64,000 bases of DNA from Moritella sp. F3. Lineage in GTDB: Bacteria; Pseudomonadota; Gammaproteobacteria; Enterobacterales; Moritellaceae. Positions within the stretch are counted from its first letter, which is position 1; each line of letters opens with the position of its first letter. The stretch is from NCBI RefSeq assembly GCF_015082335.1, contig NZ_BLRL01000015.1:1-64000 (forward strand), in the 5' to 3' direction. Below, piece by piece: positions 42,042 through 50,548 of this stretch. The notes beneath the pieces were generated by a model that worked only from the letters and a program-made list of their open reading frames with translations, was not told the origin of the DNA and ran no database searches. The translations under genes and the position numbers were made by a program.

Positions 42042-42560
42042 ATGTTGAAAAAAATCGCTATTAGTATGTTGTTTGTATTTATTCAATTTTCGGCTCTTGC
42101 TAAAGGCTCATATATTTTAGGGCCTGGTGATAAAGTTGAAATCAAAGTGTTTGGCCAAGAAGATCTAACGGTGGAAACATTATTAAGTAACAGTGGCCAA
42201 ATTAATTATCCATTTTTTGGTGAGATTAAAGTAACAGGTTTAACTGTTAAGCAAGTTGAAAAATTAATCTACAAAGGCTTAAAAGGTAATTACCTTGTCA
42301 ATCCTAATGTGTATGTTCATGTGGTTGAGCATCGCCCCTTTTATATTCATGGTGAAGTAAAAAAACCAGGTGGATATCCCTACCAACCCGGTTTGACGGT
42401 CAACCAAGCTATCGCATTAGCTGGTGGGTTAACCGAAAGAGCATCTAAAGATAAGATATATTTATTTAAAGAAAAAAACAAAAAATCTCAAATCAACGCA
42501 AGCATGACCTACAAAGTTAATGCTGGTGATACCATATTGATTAAACAAAGGTTTTTCTAA
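42042..42560 (+). CDS. Short polysaccharide export protein (OPX/Wza-like)
   Basis: A 172-residue export protein. I chose the ATG at 42042 (MLKKIAISML), preceded by AGGTGG, over a GTG at 42033. A signal peptide ends near ALAKG, followed by a Poly_export domain (GPGDKVEIKVFGQEDLTVETLLSNSGQ) and one SLBB-like domain (YIHGEVKKPGGYPYQPGLTV). Unlike E. coli Wza it has no lipobox cysteine and lacks the additional SLBB domains and C-terminal helix, so it cannot form the outer-membrane pore alone. The neighbouring barrel may supply that part. It overlaps the wzc-like start by one base. Confidence 0.9.
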   Translation: MLKKIAISMLFVFIQFSALAKGSYILGPGDKVEIKVFGQEDLTVETLLSNSGQINYPFFGEIKVTGLTVKQVEKLIYKGLKGNYLVNPNVYVHVVEHRPFYIHGEVKKPGGYPYQPGLTVNQAIALAGGLTERASKDKIYLFKEKNKKSQINASMTYKVNAGDTILIKQRFF

Positions 42561-44863
42561 TGGATAAATCAGAACAGAATCTGACTAAATCGTCAGTTAA
42601 TAATGATATTGTTTTACCTTCTCCGCATTGGCACGTTATACAAAGGTATAAATGGCGGGTGCTTCTATTCGCAACGTTGGTATCCATCTGTACGGCATTC
42701 TATTTATCTAATGAATCGCCATTATATCGTGCGTCTGCAACGTTATTGATCGAGGCCGATCAGGCTCAAGCTGTTTCATTTGACTCAGTTCAAGGGCAAG
42801 ATTCGAATCGAAAAGAATATTATTTGACGCAGTTTGAGATCCTTAAATCATATTCAATTGCTGAAACGGTCTTTGACCGGTTAAATTTGCAGCAGCAACC
42901 TTCATTCCAAAAATCGGAGAGCTGGAAAGATCAGCTGATTAGTTATCTCGTCGAGGTAATGTCACTATCTGATCTTTTAGGTTTGGATGATAATGTGGAT
43001 AGTGAGTTTGTTGAAAATATAGGCGCGGGTTATATAAATGGTCTACCACAAGTCGGTGGTGAGATTAATTCTGCAGAGTTGGAAAGCCTAAATGATAAAA
43101 AAGCACGCTTACGACAGTTTTCAAAAAGTCTTATAGTTACCCCAATACGTAAAACACAGCTTGTTAAATTATCGTATGATAGTGAAGACCCTGCATTGGC
43201 TGCGTTGATCGCAAATGCGGTGGGTGAAGCATATATTGCACAAGATCTTGCAATTAAATCGTCTATTAACAAAAATGCTGCTCAATGGCTTGGAACCAGA
43301 CTAGAAGATTTACGAGAGAGTCTTGATGCGTCGGAATCACGCCTACAAGTATACCGTAAAGAACAAAATATCATCGATTTACAAGATCGTGATGGGCGAG
43401 GGTTAACTGGCTTGGTGAGTAATGAATTGGAACAAACATCTCGTCAATTAATTGAAGCTAAAAATGAAGTTAATCAATTACAGAGTATTGTTCGCGCTGT
43501 TAATGAATATGGCGTTAAAAACATGGATAAATTAGAATCAATTCCTGAGATAACATCTCACCCTGTGATTCAAAATATCAAAACGTTAAAAGTGAAAGCT
43601 AAATTAAAAGTATCGGAATTATCACAAATATATGGACGTAAACATCCCGAGCTTATTGCGGCTAAATCAGAACTCTATACTGTTAACAAACATCTCACTA
43701 CGCAGATATCTAAACTGGTAACTGGTATAAATAGAGATCTAAAAACCAAACAAAGTAATGTTGCGGCATTACGAAGAGAATACAACAAAATTCAAAACGA
43801 ATTCCAGGATGTCATCGGTAAAGATAATGAATATCAAAAACTCGTTCGAGATGTTGAAAGTAACCGTAAACTCTACAACACCTTCCTAGAACGTTCGAAA
43901 GAAACTGCATTAACGAGTGATTTTAATGCTGCCGTTGCTCGCTTCACAGATCGGGCCCACACGCCAAGTAAACCAATTACGTTAAGCACCACAATACTCG
44001 TGATAATTGGCTTTGTATTAACTATTATTCTACACATTACCTATTTATTAGTTAAAGAATACTTCACCGATAATTTTAACTCGGTTGGCGATATAGAAGG
44101 CAAACTTGGATTACCTGTATTAGGTGTGTTACCTCAAATAGCCAGAAAACGTAACCAAGATTTGGATCTGCATTATTTCTTTGATGAAGAAGGACGCCAA
44201 TTTTCAGAATCAATTAGGACATTACGAACTAGTTTTCTTTTAGCGCAAGGGCAACGAGTTAATCAGGTTATTGGGATTGTTTCGTCGCAACCGAATGAAG
44301 GTAAATCTACAACAGCGACAAACATTGCATTTTCATTAGCTCAGATAGAGAAAACACTCCTTATCGATGCTGATATGCGAAAACCAAGCCTGGCAAATAA
44401 TTTTAAGGTTTCAAAAGGAAAGCCGGGGCTGGCGCAATTGATTACTGGTGAGGCCAACTTGGTCGATTGTATTATGGTAGATAAAGTATCTGGTGCACAC
44501 ATTATGACATGTGGCCCAACGCCAAAAAATGCACAAGAGTTATTATCGTCAAAACGTTTCAAGCAGCTATTGGAGACTTTAAAGCAGTCATATGATCGTA
44601 TTATTATTGATACACCACCAATTCAAGCGGTGAGTGATTCATTGATTATATCCTTGCATACCGATGCTATTATTTACGTTATTAAGAGTGAAGCGACACG
44701 TGTGCGCCTGGTTCAAAATAGTGTCCGTCGACTCGCAAAAGTGGATGCTAATATCGTCGGTGTTGTGATGAATCATGTGAATACTGACGGGGTATCAGAC
44801 TCTGACTATTATTACGGTTACTACACTGATGAGGCATACGCTGAAAAACCATCAGAGGCATAA
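42560..44863 (+). CDS. Wzc-like chain-length determinant and tyrosine autokinase
   Basis: A 767-residue inner-membrane co-polymerase with a BY-kinase. Membrane segments lie at about 34-52 and 478-500, bracketing a periplasmic coiled-coil region (about 200-460) with a Wzz-type N-terminal domain. The cytoplasmic kinase has Walker A SSQPNEGKSTTATNIA, A' LLIDADMRKPS and B RIIIDTPPI, and ends in a tyrosine cluster (YYYGYYTDEAY) for autophosphorylation. It controls polymer length and export with the OPX protein directly upstream. No cognate Wzb phosphatase gene is seen here. Confidence 0.94.
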   Translation: MDKSEQNLTKSSVNNDIVLPSPHWHVIQRYKWRVLLFATLVSICTAFYLSNESPLYRASATLLIEADQAQAVSFDSVQGQDSNRKEYYLTQFEILKSYSIAETVFDRLNLQQQPSFQKSESWKDQLISYLVEVMSLSDLLGLDDNVDSEFVENIGAGYINGLPQVGGEINSAELESLNDKKARLRQFSKSLIVTPIRKTQLVKLSYDSEDPALAALIANAVGEAYIAQDLAIKSSINKNAAQWLGTRLEDLRESLDASESRLQVYRKEQNIIDLQDRDGRGLTGLVSNELEQTSRQLIEAKNEVNQLQSIVRAVNEYGVKNMDKLESIPEITSHPVIQNIKTLKVKAKLKVSELSQIYGRKHPELIAAKSELYTVNKHLTTQISKLVTGINRDLKTKQSNVAALRREYNKIQNEFQDVIGKDNEYQKLVRDVESNRKLYNTFLERSKETALTSDFNAAVARFTDRAHTPSKPITLSTTILVIIGFVLTIILHITYLLVKEYFTDNFNSVGDIEGKLGLPVLGVLPQIARKRNQDLDLHYFFDEEGRQFSESIRTLRTSFLLAQGQRVNQVIGIVSSQPNEGKSTTATNIAFSLAQIEKTLLIDADMRKPSLANNFKVSKGKPGLAQLITGEANLVDCIMVDKVSGAHIMTCGPTPKNAQELLSSKRFKQLLETLKQSYDRIIIDTPPIQAVSDSLIISLHTDAIIYVIKSEATRVRLVQNSVRRLAKVDANIVGVVMNHVNTDGVSDSDYYYGYYTDEAYAEKPSEA

Positions 44864-44873
44864 TACACACTAT

Positions 44874-44912
44874 CAGCAGGTATTTATTACAAGATAAGTA
44901 CTTGCTGTTTTT
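44874..44912 (+). terminator. Probable terminator of the polysaccharide locus
   Basis: Stem CAGCAGGTA / TACTTGCTG with a 16-base loop followed by TTTTT, 11 bases past the wzc-like stop. Confidence 0.6.
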
Positions 44913-44962
44913 AGCGTTTTTTGGTTAAATCACGGGAGTGGATAATAGCCTAAAGGAATCAA

Positions 44963-45442
44963 ATGTTAACGTCTCATAAATTTACCCGTTCTATATTCGT
45001 ACTTACATGTGGCCTTGTGCTTACAGCATGTACTGGTGCGCGCCCTCATAATCTAGGGGTTGTTAACTCCATGTTAGCGCCTTGTCCTGAAACACCTAAT
45101 TGCGTATCAAGTGATAGTCTAGACGAAAGTCATTATGTACCGGCATTCAAATTGGAAGCCAGTTCAGAGCAAGTTTGGTCTGAGATTAAGCTGTATTTAG
45201 ATTCGCAAAGTAATATGGAGATCGTCAGAGAGCTTAAAGATTACCTGTATGTAGAAAGTACAAGTACATTTATGCGCTTTGTGGATGATGTAGAGCTTCA
45301 CCTTCGCGAACAAGATGGCATTATTGCAGTGCGTTCAGCATCTCGATATGGCAAGTCAGACTTTGGTGTGAATAAAGAACGTATAGACGATTTATATTTA
45401 TACCTAAGCGAAAAAGGCTTGGTGAGTGAAGCGGTTAAGTAA
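44963..45442 (+). CDS. DUF1499 lipoprotein
   Basis: A 159-residue lipoprotein with signal and lipobox LTACTG. The DUF1499 signature CPETPNCVSS follows, with a mostly alpha/beta domain to the end. The role of DUF1499 proteins is not known. A ribosome-binding site (AAAGGAA) precedes the ATG. It is separate from the polymer locus by a terminator. Confidence 0.88.
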   Translation: MLTSHKFTRSIFVLTCGLVLTACTGARPHNLGVVNSMLAPCPETPNCVSSDSLDESHYVPAFKLEASSEQVWSEIKLYLDSQSNMEIVRELKDYLYVESTSTFMRFVDDVELHLREQDGIIAVRSASRYGKSDFGVNKERIDDLYLYLSEKGLVSEAVK

Positions 45443-45503
45443 TTCGATACATTAGTTTAGATGCGTTAACTTAAATATAGTGCCTTAAATAACTAATCTA
45501 AAT

Positions 45504-45539
45504 AAAAAGGGTAATACATTCGTGTGTATTACCCTTTTT
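45504..45539. terminator. Bidirectional terminator between DUF1499 gene and cydC
   Basis: Perfect 15-bp inverted repeat AAAAAGGGTAATACA / TGTATTACCCTTTTT with a 6-base loop between two convergent genes, giving a T-run on either strand. Confidence 0.92.
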
Positions 45540-45558
45540 GCATTTTGGAAGTTAGAGG

Positions 45559-47349
45559 TTAGAAATAATTTAGCAGAGTACGGTAATAATCATTCGTTTC
45601 CATTAAGGTTTTATGATCACCGTGAGCCACGATACGTCCTTCATCCATCACAATGATTTTATCCATTCGCTGTAACATTAATGGTTTATGCGTGATCAAG
45701 AGTAAACTTTGCTGTGACTGTTCAAATTGCTCAAATAGATTGTGAATAACAGTTCGTTCACTACGACGGTCAAGGCCTTTTGTCGGTTCATCCAATACGA
45801 CGACTCGGGCATTTCGTAATAAGACTTGGGCTAAACATAGTCGCTGCTTTTGACCACCAGACAAACCAGAACCTGTTTCACCTAGCCATGTTTTAAAGCC
45901 ATCTTCTAGTTCGTCGATAAATGTCATTAAGCCCGTTGCTTCACAGACATCACGCATTTGCTCATCTGTTGCTTGTGGGTTTGCTAAGCGAAGGTTATCG
46001 CCAATAGTGGCATGAAATAAATGACTATTTTGACTCATCAAAGCAATGTGTTCACGCAGTGACTCAGTATTTAGCAGATTTAAATCTATACCATTAATCG
46101 TGATTCCAGGTAATGCTTTATCGTCATGACTGTTAATAGCGATATTGTCGTTCGACATATTATTGAGCGTGCTGGTGGATTCTGGAACAGGCCAAAAACC
46201 CATTAACAAATTAACTAAGGTCGATTTACCAGCACCACTGGCACCTATAACAGCAACTTTTTCCCCCTGTTCAATAGTCAGTTCAATATCATTTAATACT
46301 TGCTCTTGAGCATCAGGATAGCTGAAATTTAAGTGATTAAATTTAATCGGACCTGTGGTCACTAATGTATCGCCACCAACGTCCGGTATTGGTTTATCAA
46401 TAATTTCGAATAAACGCGCGGCACTGTCATGTACCTTAGGTAAAATCTGACAGGCAAGAGGCATATTAATGACGGTTTCAAAACATACTAAAATCATCAA
46501 CGCCGCACTGGCTACAAATTCAGGCTGTAAATTCCCCGTTTGTACTTGGGGAACGAGTAAATATAAACTCGCAAATACAGTAGCGTTAATGGCCAAGAAT
46601 GTTAATGCAGTGGCCAAAGCATGGAGGCGATGTAAGTGAAGTTCGCTGCTATGGTAATGTGCAGATATTTTACCAATGGTCTGCTGATATTGATCTGCAA
46701 TTTGATAAACCAATAATTCACGCATTGATGCCATGCCATCAACTAATTCAATTTTTAATTCGCTCGACAGTTTGGCTTGTTGTTGTGCGCGTTTCTTACT
46801 TAATAATAAAATTAAGATTGGTAATACAAAACCGACAATAAGTAAGGCAGCAACAATCACCAGGGCGAGCTCAGATGAAATAAAACTCACACCCCAGCCC
46901 ACAATCGGGATAGTAAAAATAGCCACAAGTGTAGGCAGTAATACCCTGAGGTAAAAATTATCTAATTCATCAATGTCTTGTTGTAAACGGGCAAGAATGT
47001 CTGATGATTTGAAGTTCACACGGTAGTAGGGGAGTAAGGGTTCTAAACGTGTGTAAAAATAGTAACGTAATGCGGCTAATGTATTAAACGTTGCTTTGTG
47101 AGTGAGCAAGCGTTCAGCATAACGACCTGCCGTTCGTACTATGGCAAGAAAGCGAATTATTGCTGCAGGGGTGAAGTAATTTGCAGTCACACCTGAAAGC
47201 CCGGCAATTGCCATGATGGTAATAAACCAGCCTGATACAGCAAGTAAGCCAATATTAGCCATGACGGTAATAATAGACAGAAAAGTACCGAGTAACATCA
47301 AAGGCAGTTGTGGTCTAAGCAGTTTCATTAATCTAACTAATGGATTCAT
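45559..47349 (-). CDS. cydC: Heterodimeric glutathione/cysteine ABC exporter subunit CydC
   Basis: One half of CydDC, the inner-membrane ABC exporter of reduced thiols needed for cytochrome bd maturation. At 596 residues it has six N-terminal membrane segments (to about 310), then Walker A GASGAGKSTL, signature LSGGQKQRL and Walker B VVVLDEPTKGLD. It overlaps cydD by 4 bases and is last in the operon, before a shared terminator. In E. coli cydDC is separate from cydABX; here they are together. Confidence 0.95.
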   Translation of the reverse strand: MNPLVRLMKLLRPQLPLMLLGTFLSIITVMANIGLLAVSGWFITIMAIAGLSGVTANYFTPAAIIRFLAIVRTAGRYAERLLTHKATFNTLAALRYYFYTRLEPLLPYYRVNFKSSDILARLQQDIDELDNFYLRVLLPTLVAIFTIPIVGWGVSFISSELALVIVAALLIVGFVLPILILLLSKKRAQQQAKLSSELKIELVDGMASMRELLVYQIADQYQQTIGKISAHYHSSELHLHRLHALATALTFLAINATVFASLYLLVPQVQTGNLQPEFVASAALMILVCFETVINMPLACQILPKVHDSAARLFEIIDKPIPDVGGDTLVTTGPIKFNHLNFSYPDAQEQVLNDIELTIEQGEKVAVIGASGAGKSTLVNLLMGFWPVPESTSTLNNMSNDNIAINSHDDKALPGITINGIDLNLLNTESLREHIALMSQNSHLFHATIGDNLRLANPQATDEQMRDVCEATGLMTFIDELEDGFKTWLGETGSGLSGGQKQRLCLAQVLLRNARVVVLDEPTKGLDRRSERTVIHNLFEQFEQSQQSLLLITHKPLMLQRMDKIIVMDEGRIVAHGDHKTLMETNDYYRTLLNYF

Positions 47350-49097
47350 GCGCTCGTCTCCATATCGATATTAACAGTGCTTGCATAGCTACCATTGAGT
47401 GCTAGCAATTCAGTATGTGAACCTTGTTCGATAATTTGCCCTTGTTCTAATACTATAATTTGTTTAGCATCAACGACAGTATGTAAGCGGTGGGCGATGA
47501 CGATAACTAAATGTTGTTTGGCATACTCAGCGATGCTATTACTCACAATTTGCTCGGTATCTTTATCCAAATGGCTACTTGGCTCATCTAGAATCAACAC
47601 ATCAGGCTGGTGGTAAAATGCCCGCGCTAACGCTAATCGTTGAGATTGTCCGCCTGATATACCAACGCCACCTTCACCTACATGGGTATTAAGCCCGTCT
47701 TTTAGTTGTGATACAAAATCAGCTAAGCCAACACTGATTAATACTTGTTGCATTTTTTCAGCATCATATTCTTCAGTTAATGCGATATTAAAGCCGAGGC
47801 TGCCATAGAAAACATGCCCTTGTTGCGCTATCCAACCACAATTATTTAACCAAGCATCACGTTGCGCTGGCGTATGCTTGATACCATTGATTTTCATTGT
47901 GCCGCTATCAGGCGTATTAAAGCCTAAAATGGTATCAATCAAGGTCGATTTACCTGCACCGCTTTCACCAATAATGGCATACAAGCCTTGGTTAGAAAGG
48001 GTCAGATTAATATCTTTAAGGGTATTCTTTCTGCCTGAATAGGTAAAATTAACATCAGTTAACTCGATGTCGAAAGGTGCTTTAAATGGTGTTTCCGTTT
48101 GGCTTGCTTTAATTGGCGTGTTCAGAATTTCAAGCATGTCTTGAGCCGCGGTTACGCCCGCCATTTTGGCGTGATATTGAGTGCCTAATTGTCTGAAAGG
48201 TAAATAGAATTCAGGTGCTAGCAATAATACCCATAATGCTAATAAATAATCAACGCCACCGTAATATAGTCTAAAGCCAAGAATAACGGCGACGAGTGCA
48301 ATCGCGATAGACGCTAGAAACTCCAGCATGAATGAAGAAAGGAAAGCGATCTTTAAGATCCCCATGGTCTGATTACCATAGTCTTCACTGATTGTTTTAA
48401 CCGCTGCCATTTCTTGGCGCGATGCATTAAATATCTTAAGCTGAGTAAGGCCTTGAATAATATCAAGGAAGTGGCTGCTCATACGCAGTAATTTAGTCCA
48501 GTGCTTTTGGTTCAGGTCATGTGCTTTATGGCCAATGATGATCATAAACATTGGCACCATCGGTGCTGTTAACATTAAGACTAAACCTGAACGCCAATCC
48601 ATAGGGAACACGGCAAATAACACAGCACTCGGAATCACAGAACAATAAGCGACAGTCGGTAAATACCCTGAAAAGTAATCTTCTAGTGAATCGACACCTT
48701 GATGGAGTAACTGTGCGATTTTGGCGCTGCCAATCGTTTGAGTTTTAGCGGGGCCCATCGCAAATAAGTGCAGTAATAACTGTTGTCTAATTGACACTTT
48801 AATAAGCATTGCTGCATGGCGGCTATAGCGTTCACTTATATAACCGAATAGTGTGCGGAAAAGGACGATAGCAATTAAGCCAAGTAATAACGGTGTGATT
48901 TCTGCGAGTGCTTTGTTTGAGAATATGATTTCGTTGATGATACCGGCTAAGAATGCCATTTGTACTATCATCAGTATGCCATTGAGTGAGCCTAATGCAA
49001 TCGCTTTACTTAATTTACCTTGGGCATTGCTACGCTGGCTTTTTAGCCAGGTTAAGCGTTCTTTTTGCGTGTATTCTGTATTTACTGATTCTGTCAT
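47346..49097 (-). CDS. cydD: Heterodimeric glutathione/cysteine ABC exporter subunit CydD
   Basis: Partner of CydC in thiol export for cytochrome bd assembly. At 583 residues it has six membrane segments, Walker A GESGAGKSTL, signature ISGGQSQRLALARAF and Walker B VLILDEPSSHLD. Its relatedness to CydD rather than CydC rests on being first of the pair and on GEGGVGISGGQSQR. It starts 161 bases after cydX, with a hairpin terminator in the gap, so its level may be lower than that of cydABX. Confidence 0.94.
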   Translation of the reverse strand: MTESVNTEYTQKERLTWLKSQRSNAQGKLSKAIALGSLNGILMIVQMAFLAGIINEIIFSNKALAEITPLLLGLIAIVLFRTLFGYISERYSRHAAMLIKVSIRQQLLLHLFAMGPAKTQTIGSAKIAQLLHQGVDSLEDYFSGYLPTVAYCSVIPSAVLFAVFPMDWRSGLVLMLTAPMVPMFMIIIGHKAHDLNQKHWTKLLRMSSHFLDIIQGLTQLKIFNASRQEMAAVKTISEDYGNQTMGILKIAFLSSFMLEFLASIAIALVAVILGFRLYYGGVDYLLALWVLLLAPEFYLPFRQLGTQYHAKMAGVTAAQDMLEILNTPIKASQTETPFKAPFDIELTDVNFTYSGRKNTLKDINLTLSNQGLYAIIGESGAGKSTLIDTILGFNTPDSGTMKINGIKHTPAQRDAWLNNCGWIAQQGHVFYGSLGFNIALTEEYDAEKMQQVLISVGLADFVSQLKDGLNTHVGEGGVGISGGQSQRLALARAFYHQPDVLILDEPSSHLDKDTEQIVSNSIAEYAKQHLVIVIAHRLHTVVDAKQIIVLEQGQIIEQGSHTELLALNGSYASTVNIDMETSA

Positions 49098-49173
49098 TGG
49101 TAAGCCTGAAATTGGAGGAATATTGAAACAATATTGAAGTAATAGTGAAATAATAAAATCTGAAATTGGAGGT

Positions 49174-49201
49174 TTAAAAACAGACGCCCATCCTTGGGCG
49201 T
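49174..49201 (-). terminator. Terminator/attenuating hairpin between cydX and cydD
   Basis: Stem ACGCCCA / TGGGCGT with a 4-base loop followed by CTGTTTTT on the minus strand. It would let cydABX be made in excess of cydDC. Confidence 0.7.
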
Positions 49202-49258
49202 AAAGCGTGATCCTTACTTTTTATACTTTCTATAATTTAAATTATCGAAAGTTACTGG

Positions 49259-49387
49259 TTATTCTTTTTCATCATCTTGATCTTTTGCCACGTTATCCGT
49301 GTGCTGTTCCATTTCGTACCACATTACGTTAATGATACCGAGAGAAACTGCCAGCAAAACACCTAGGATCCAGCTGAAATACCACAT
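49259..49387 (-). CDS. cydX: Cytochrome bd-I small subunit CydX
   Basis: A 42-residue single-pass membrane protein that stabilises cytochrome bd. It starts MWYFSWILGVLLAVSLGIIN and ends with an acidic tail (KDQDDEKE). Ribosome-binding site AGGAG lies 7 bases before the ATG, and the gene begins 10 bases after the cydB stop. Sequence and position match E. coli CydX; many pipelines miss it because of its size. Confidence 0.96.
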   Translation of the reverse strand: MWYFSWILGVLLAVSLGIINVMWYEMEQHTDNVAKDQDDEKE

Positions 49388-49397
49388 AATTTACTCC

Positions 49398-50537
49398 TTA
49401 ATATGCCGAGTGGGTGTTTTCTTCAATTTCAGAACGTGTCACCGTTCTCCACATTTTGCTATAACACCAAATCGTATAACAAAGAATAATTGGTAAGAAT
49501 ATCGCAACCACGATCAGCATTAAGTTAAGCGTTCCTTCACTTGATACTGAATCCCAAAGGGTCAAACTGTGATTAGGTGTGCTGCTTGATGGCATGATGA
49601 ATGGGAACATAGACACGCCCATCGTTAAAATGACACCCGAAATTGATAGCGCACTGGCTGCAAATGCAAAACCACCCGGTTTAAAGCGTGCTAATAGACC
49701 TGCAATAACCGCCATTACTATACCTGTTGTTGGTAATAACCACAGTATTGGCATGCTGTTAAAGTTATTTAACCAGGCACCACTGACGATTGTAACGACT
49801 TTATTGGTTGGTTGAGCATAACCTTGCGTATCGATAACACTTTGAATCACGTAACCATCGATTGAAGTTGCAATCATGACACCAGCAAGGGCAAAACTAA
49901 CAACAAGCACAGCTGCAAAAATTTGCGCTGCTTTTGCTGAACGTGCTGCAACGTGTTCATCTGTACGCATGCTTAACCAAGTACCGCCATGCATCAATAT
50001 CATTGATACACTGACAACACCACTGAGTAGTGCAAATGGATTAAATAAAGCGAAGAATGAACCTGTATTCGTTACACGCATTAATTCATCAAAGCTAAAC
50101 GGAATACCTTGTAATAAGTTACCGAACGCAATACCAAACACTAATGGTGGTACCATGCTGCCGACAAACAATGCTTTGTCCCAGTTGTAACGCCACTTTG
50201 GTGAATCAATCTTACTACGATAATCAAAGCCCATTGGGCGTAAGAATAGGCAGAACAACGTCAGCATCATTGCAAAGTAGAAACCACTAAATGCAGTACC
50301 GTAAACCATTGGCCAAGCAGCAAAAAATGATGCGCCGACAGTGATCAACCAAACCTGGTTACCATCCCAATGTGCAGCGATAGTATTAATAACCACACGA
50401 CGTTCGGTATCATCTTTTGCCACGAAAGGCAGTAGACCACCTACGCCCATGTCCATACCATCGGTAACAGCAAAGCCGATAAGTAATACACCGATGATTA
50501 ACCACCAGATAAGTTTTAAGCTTTCATAATCAAACAT
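49398..50537 (-). CDS. cydB: Cytochrome bd ubiquinol oxidase subunit II
   Basis: Integral subunit of the high-affinity quinol oxidase. At 379 residues it is full length, with eight or nine membrane segments and the N-terminal signature WWLIIGVLLIGFAVTDGMDMG followed by HWDGNQVWLITVGA. It lies 11 bases after cydA and 10 before cydX. Confidence 0.97.
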   Translation of the reverse strand: MFDYESLKLIWWLIIGVLLIGFAVTDGMDMGVGGLLPFVAKDDTERRVVINTIAAHWDGNQVWLITVGASFFAAWPMVYGTAFSGFYFAMMLTLFCLFLRPMGFDYRSKIDSPKWRYNWDKALFVGSMVPPLVFGIAFGNLLQGIPFSFDELMRVTNTGSFFALFNPFALLSGVVSVSMILMHGGTWLSMRTDEHVAARSAKAAQIFAAVLVVSFALAGVMIATSIDGYVIQSVIDTQGYAQPTNKVVTIVSGAWLNNFNSMPILWLLPTTGIVMAVIAGLLARFKPGGFAFAASALSISGVILTMGVSMFPFIMPSSSTPNHSLTLWDSVSSEGTLNLMLIVVAIFLPIILCYTIWCYSKMWRTVTRSEIEENTHSAY

Positions 50538-50548
50538 AATTTAAGCCC

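Noticed and set aside
49100..49175. Two copies of TGAAATTGGAGG between cydX and cydD
   Set aside because: They look like repeated ribosome-binding-type sequence in an AT-rich gap; no open frame follows the upstream copy, so I did not call a gene or element.
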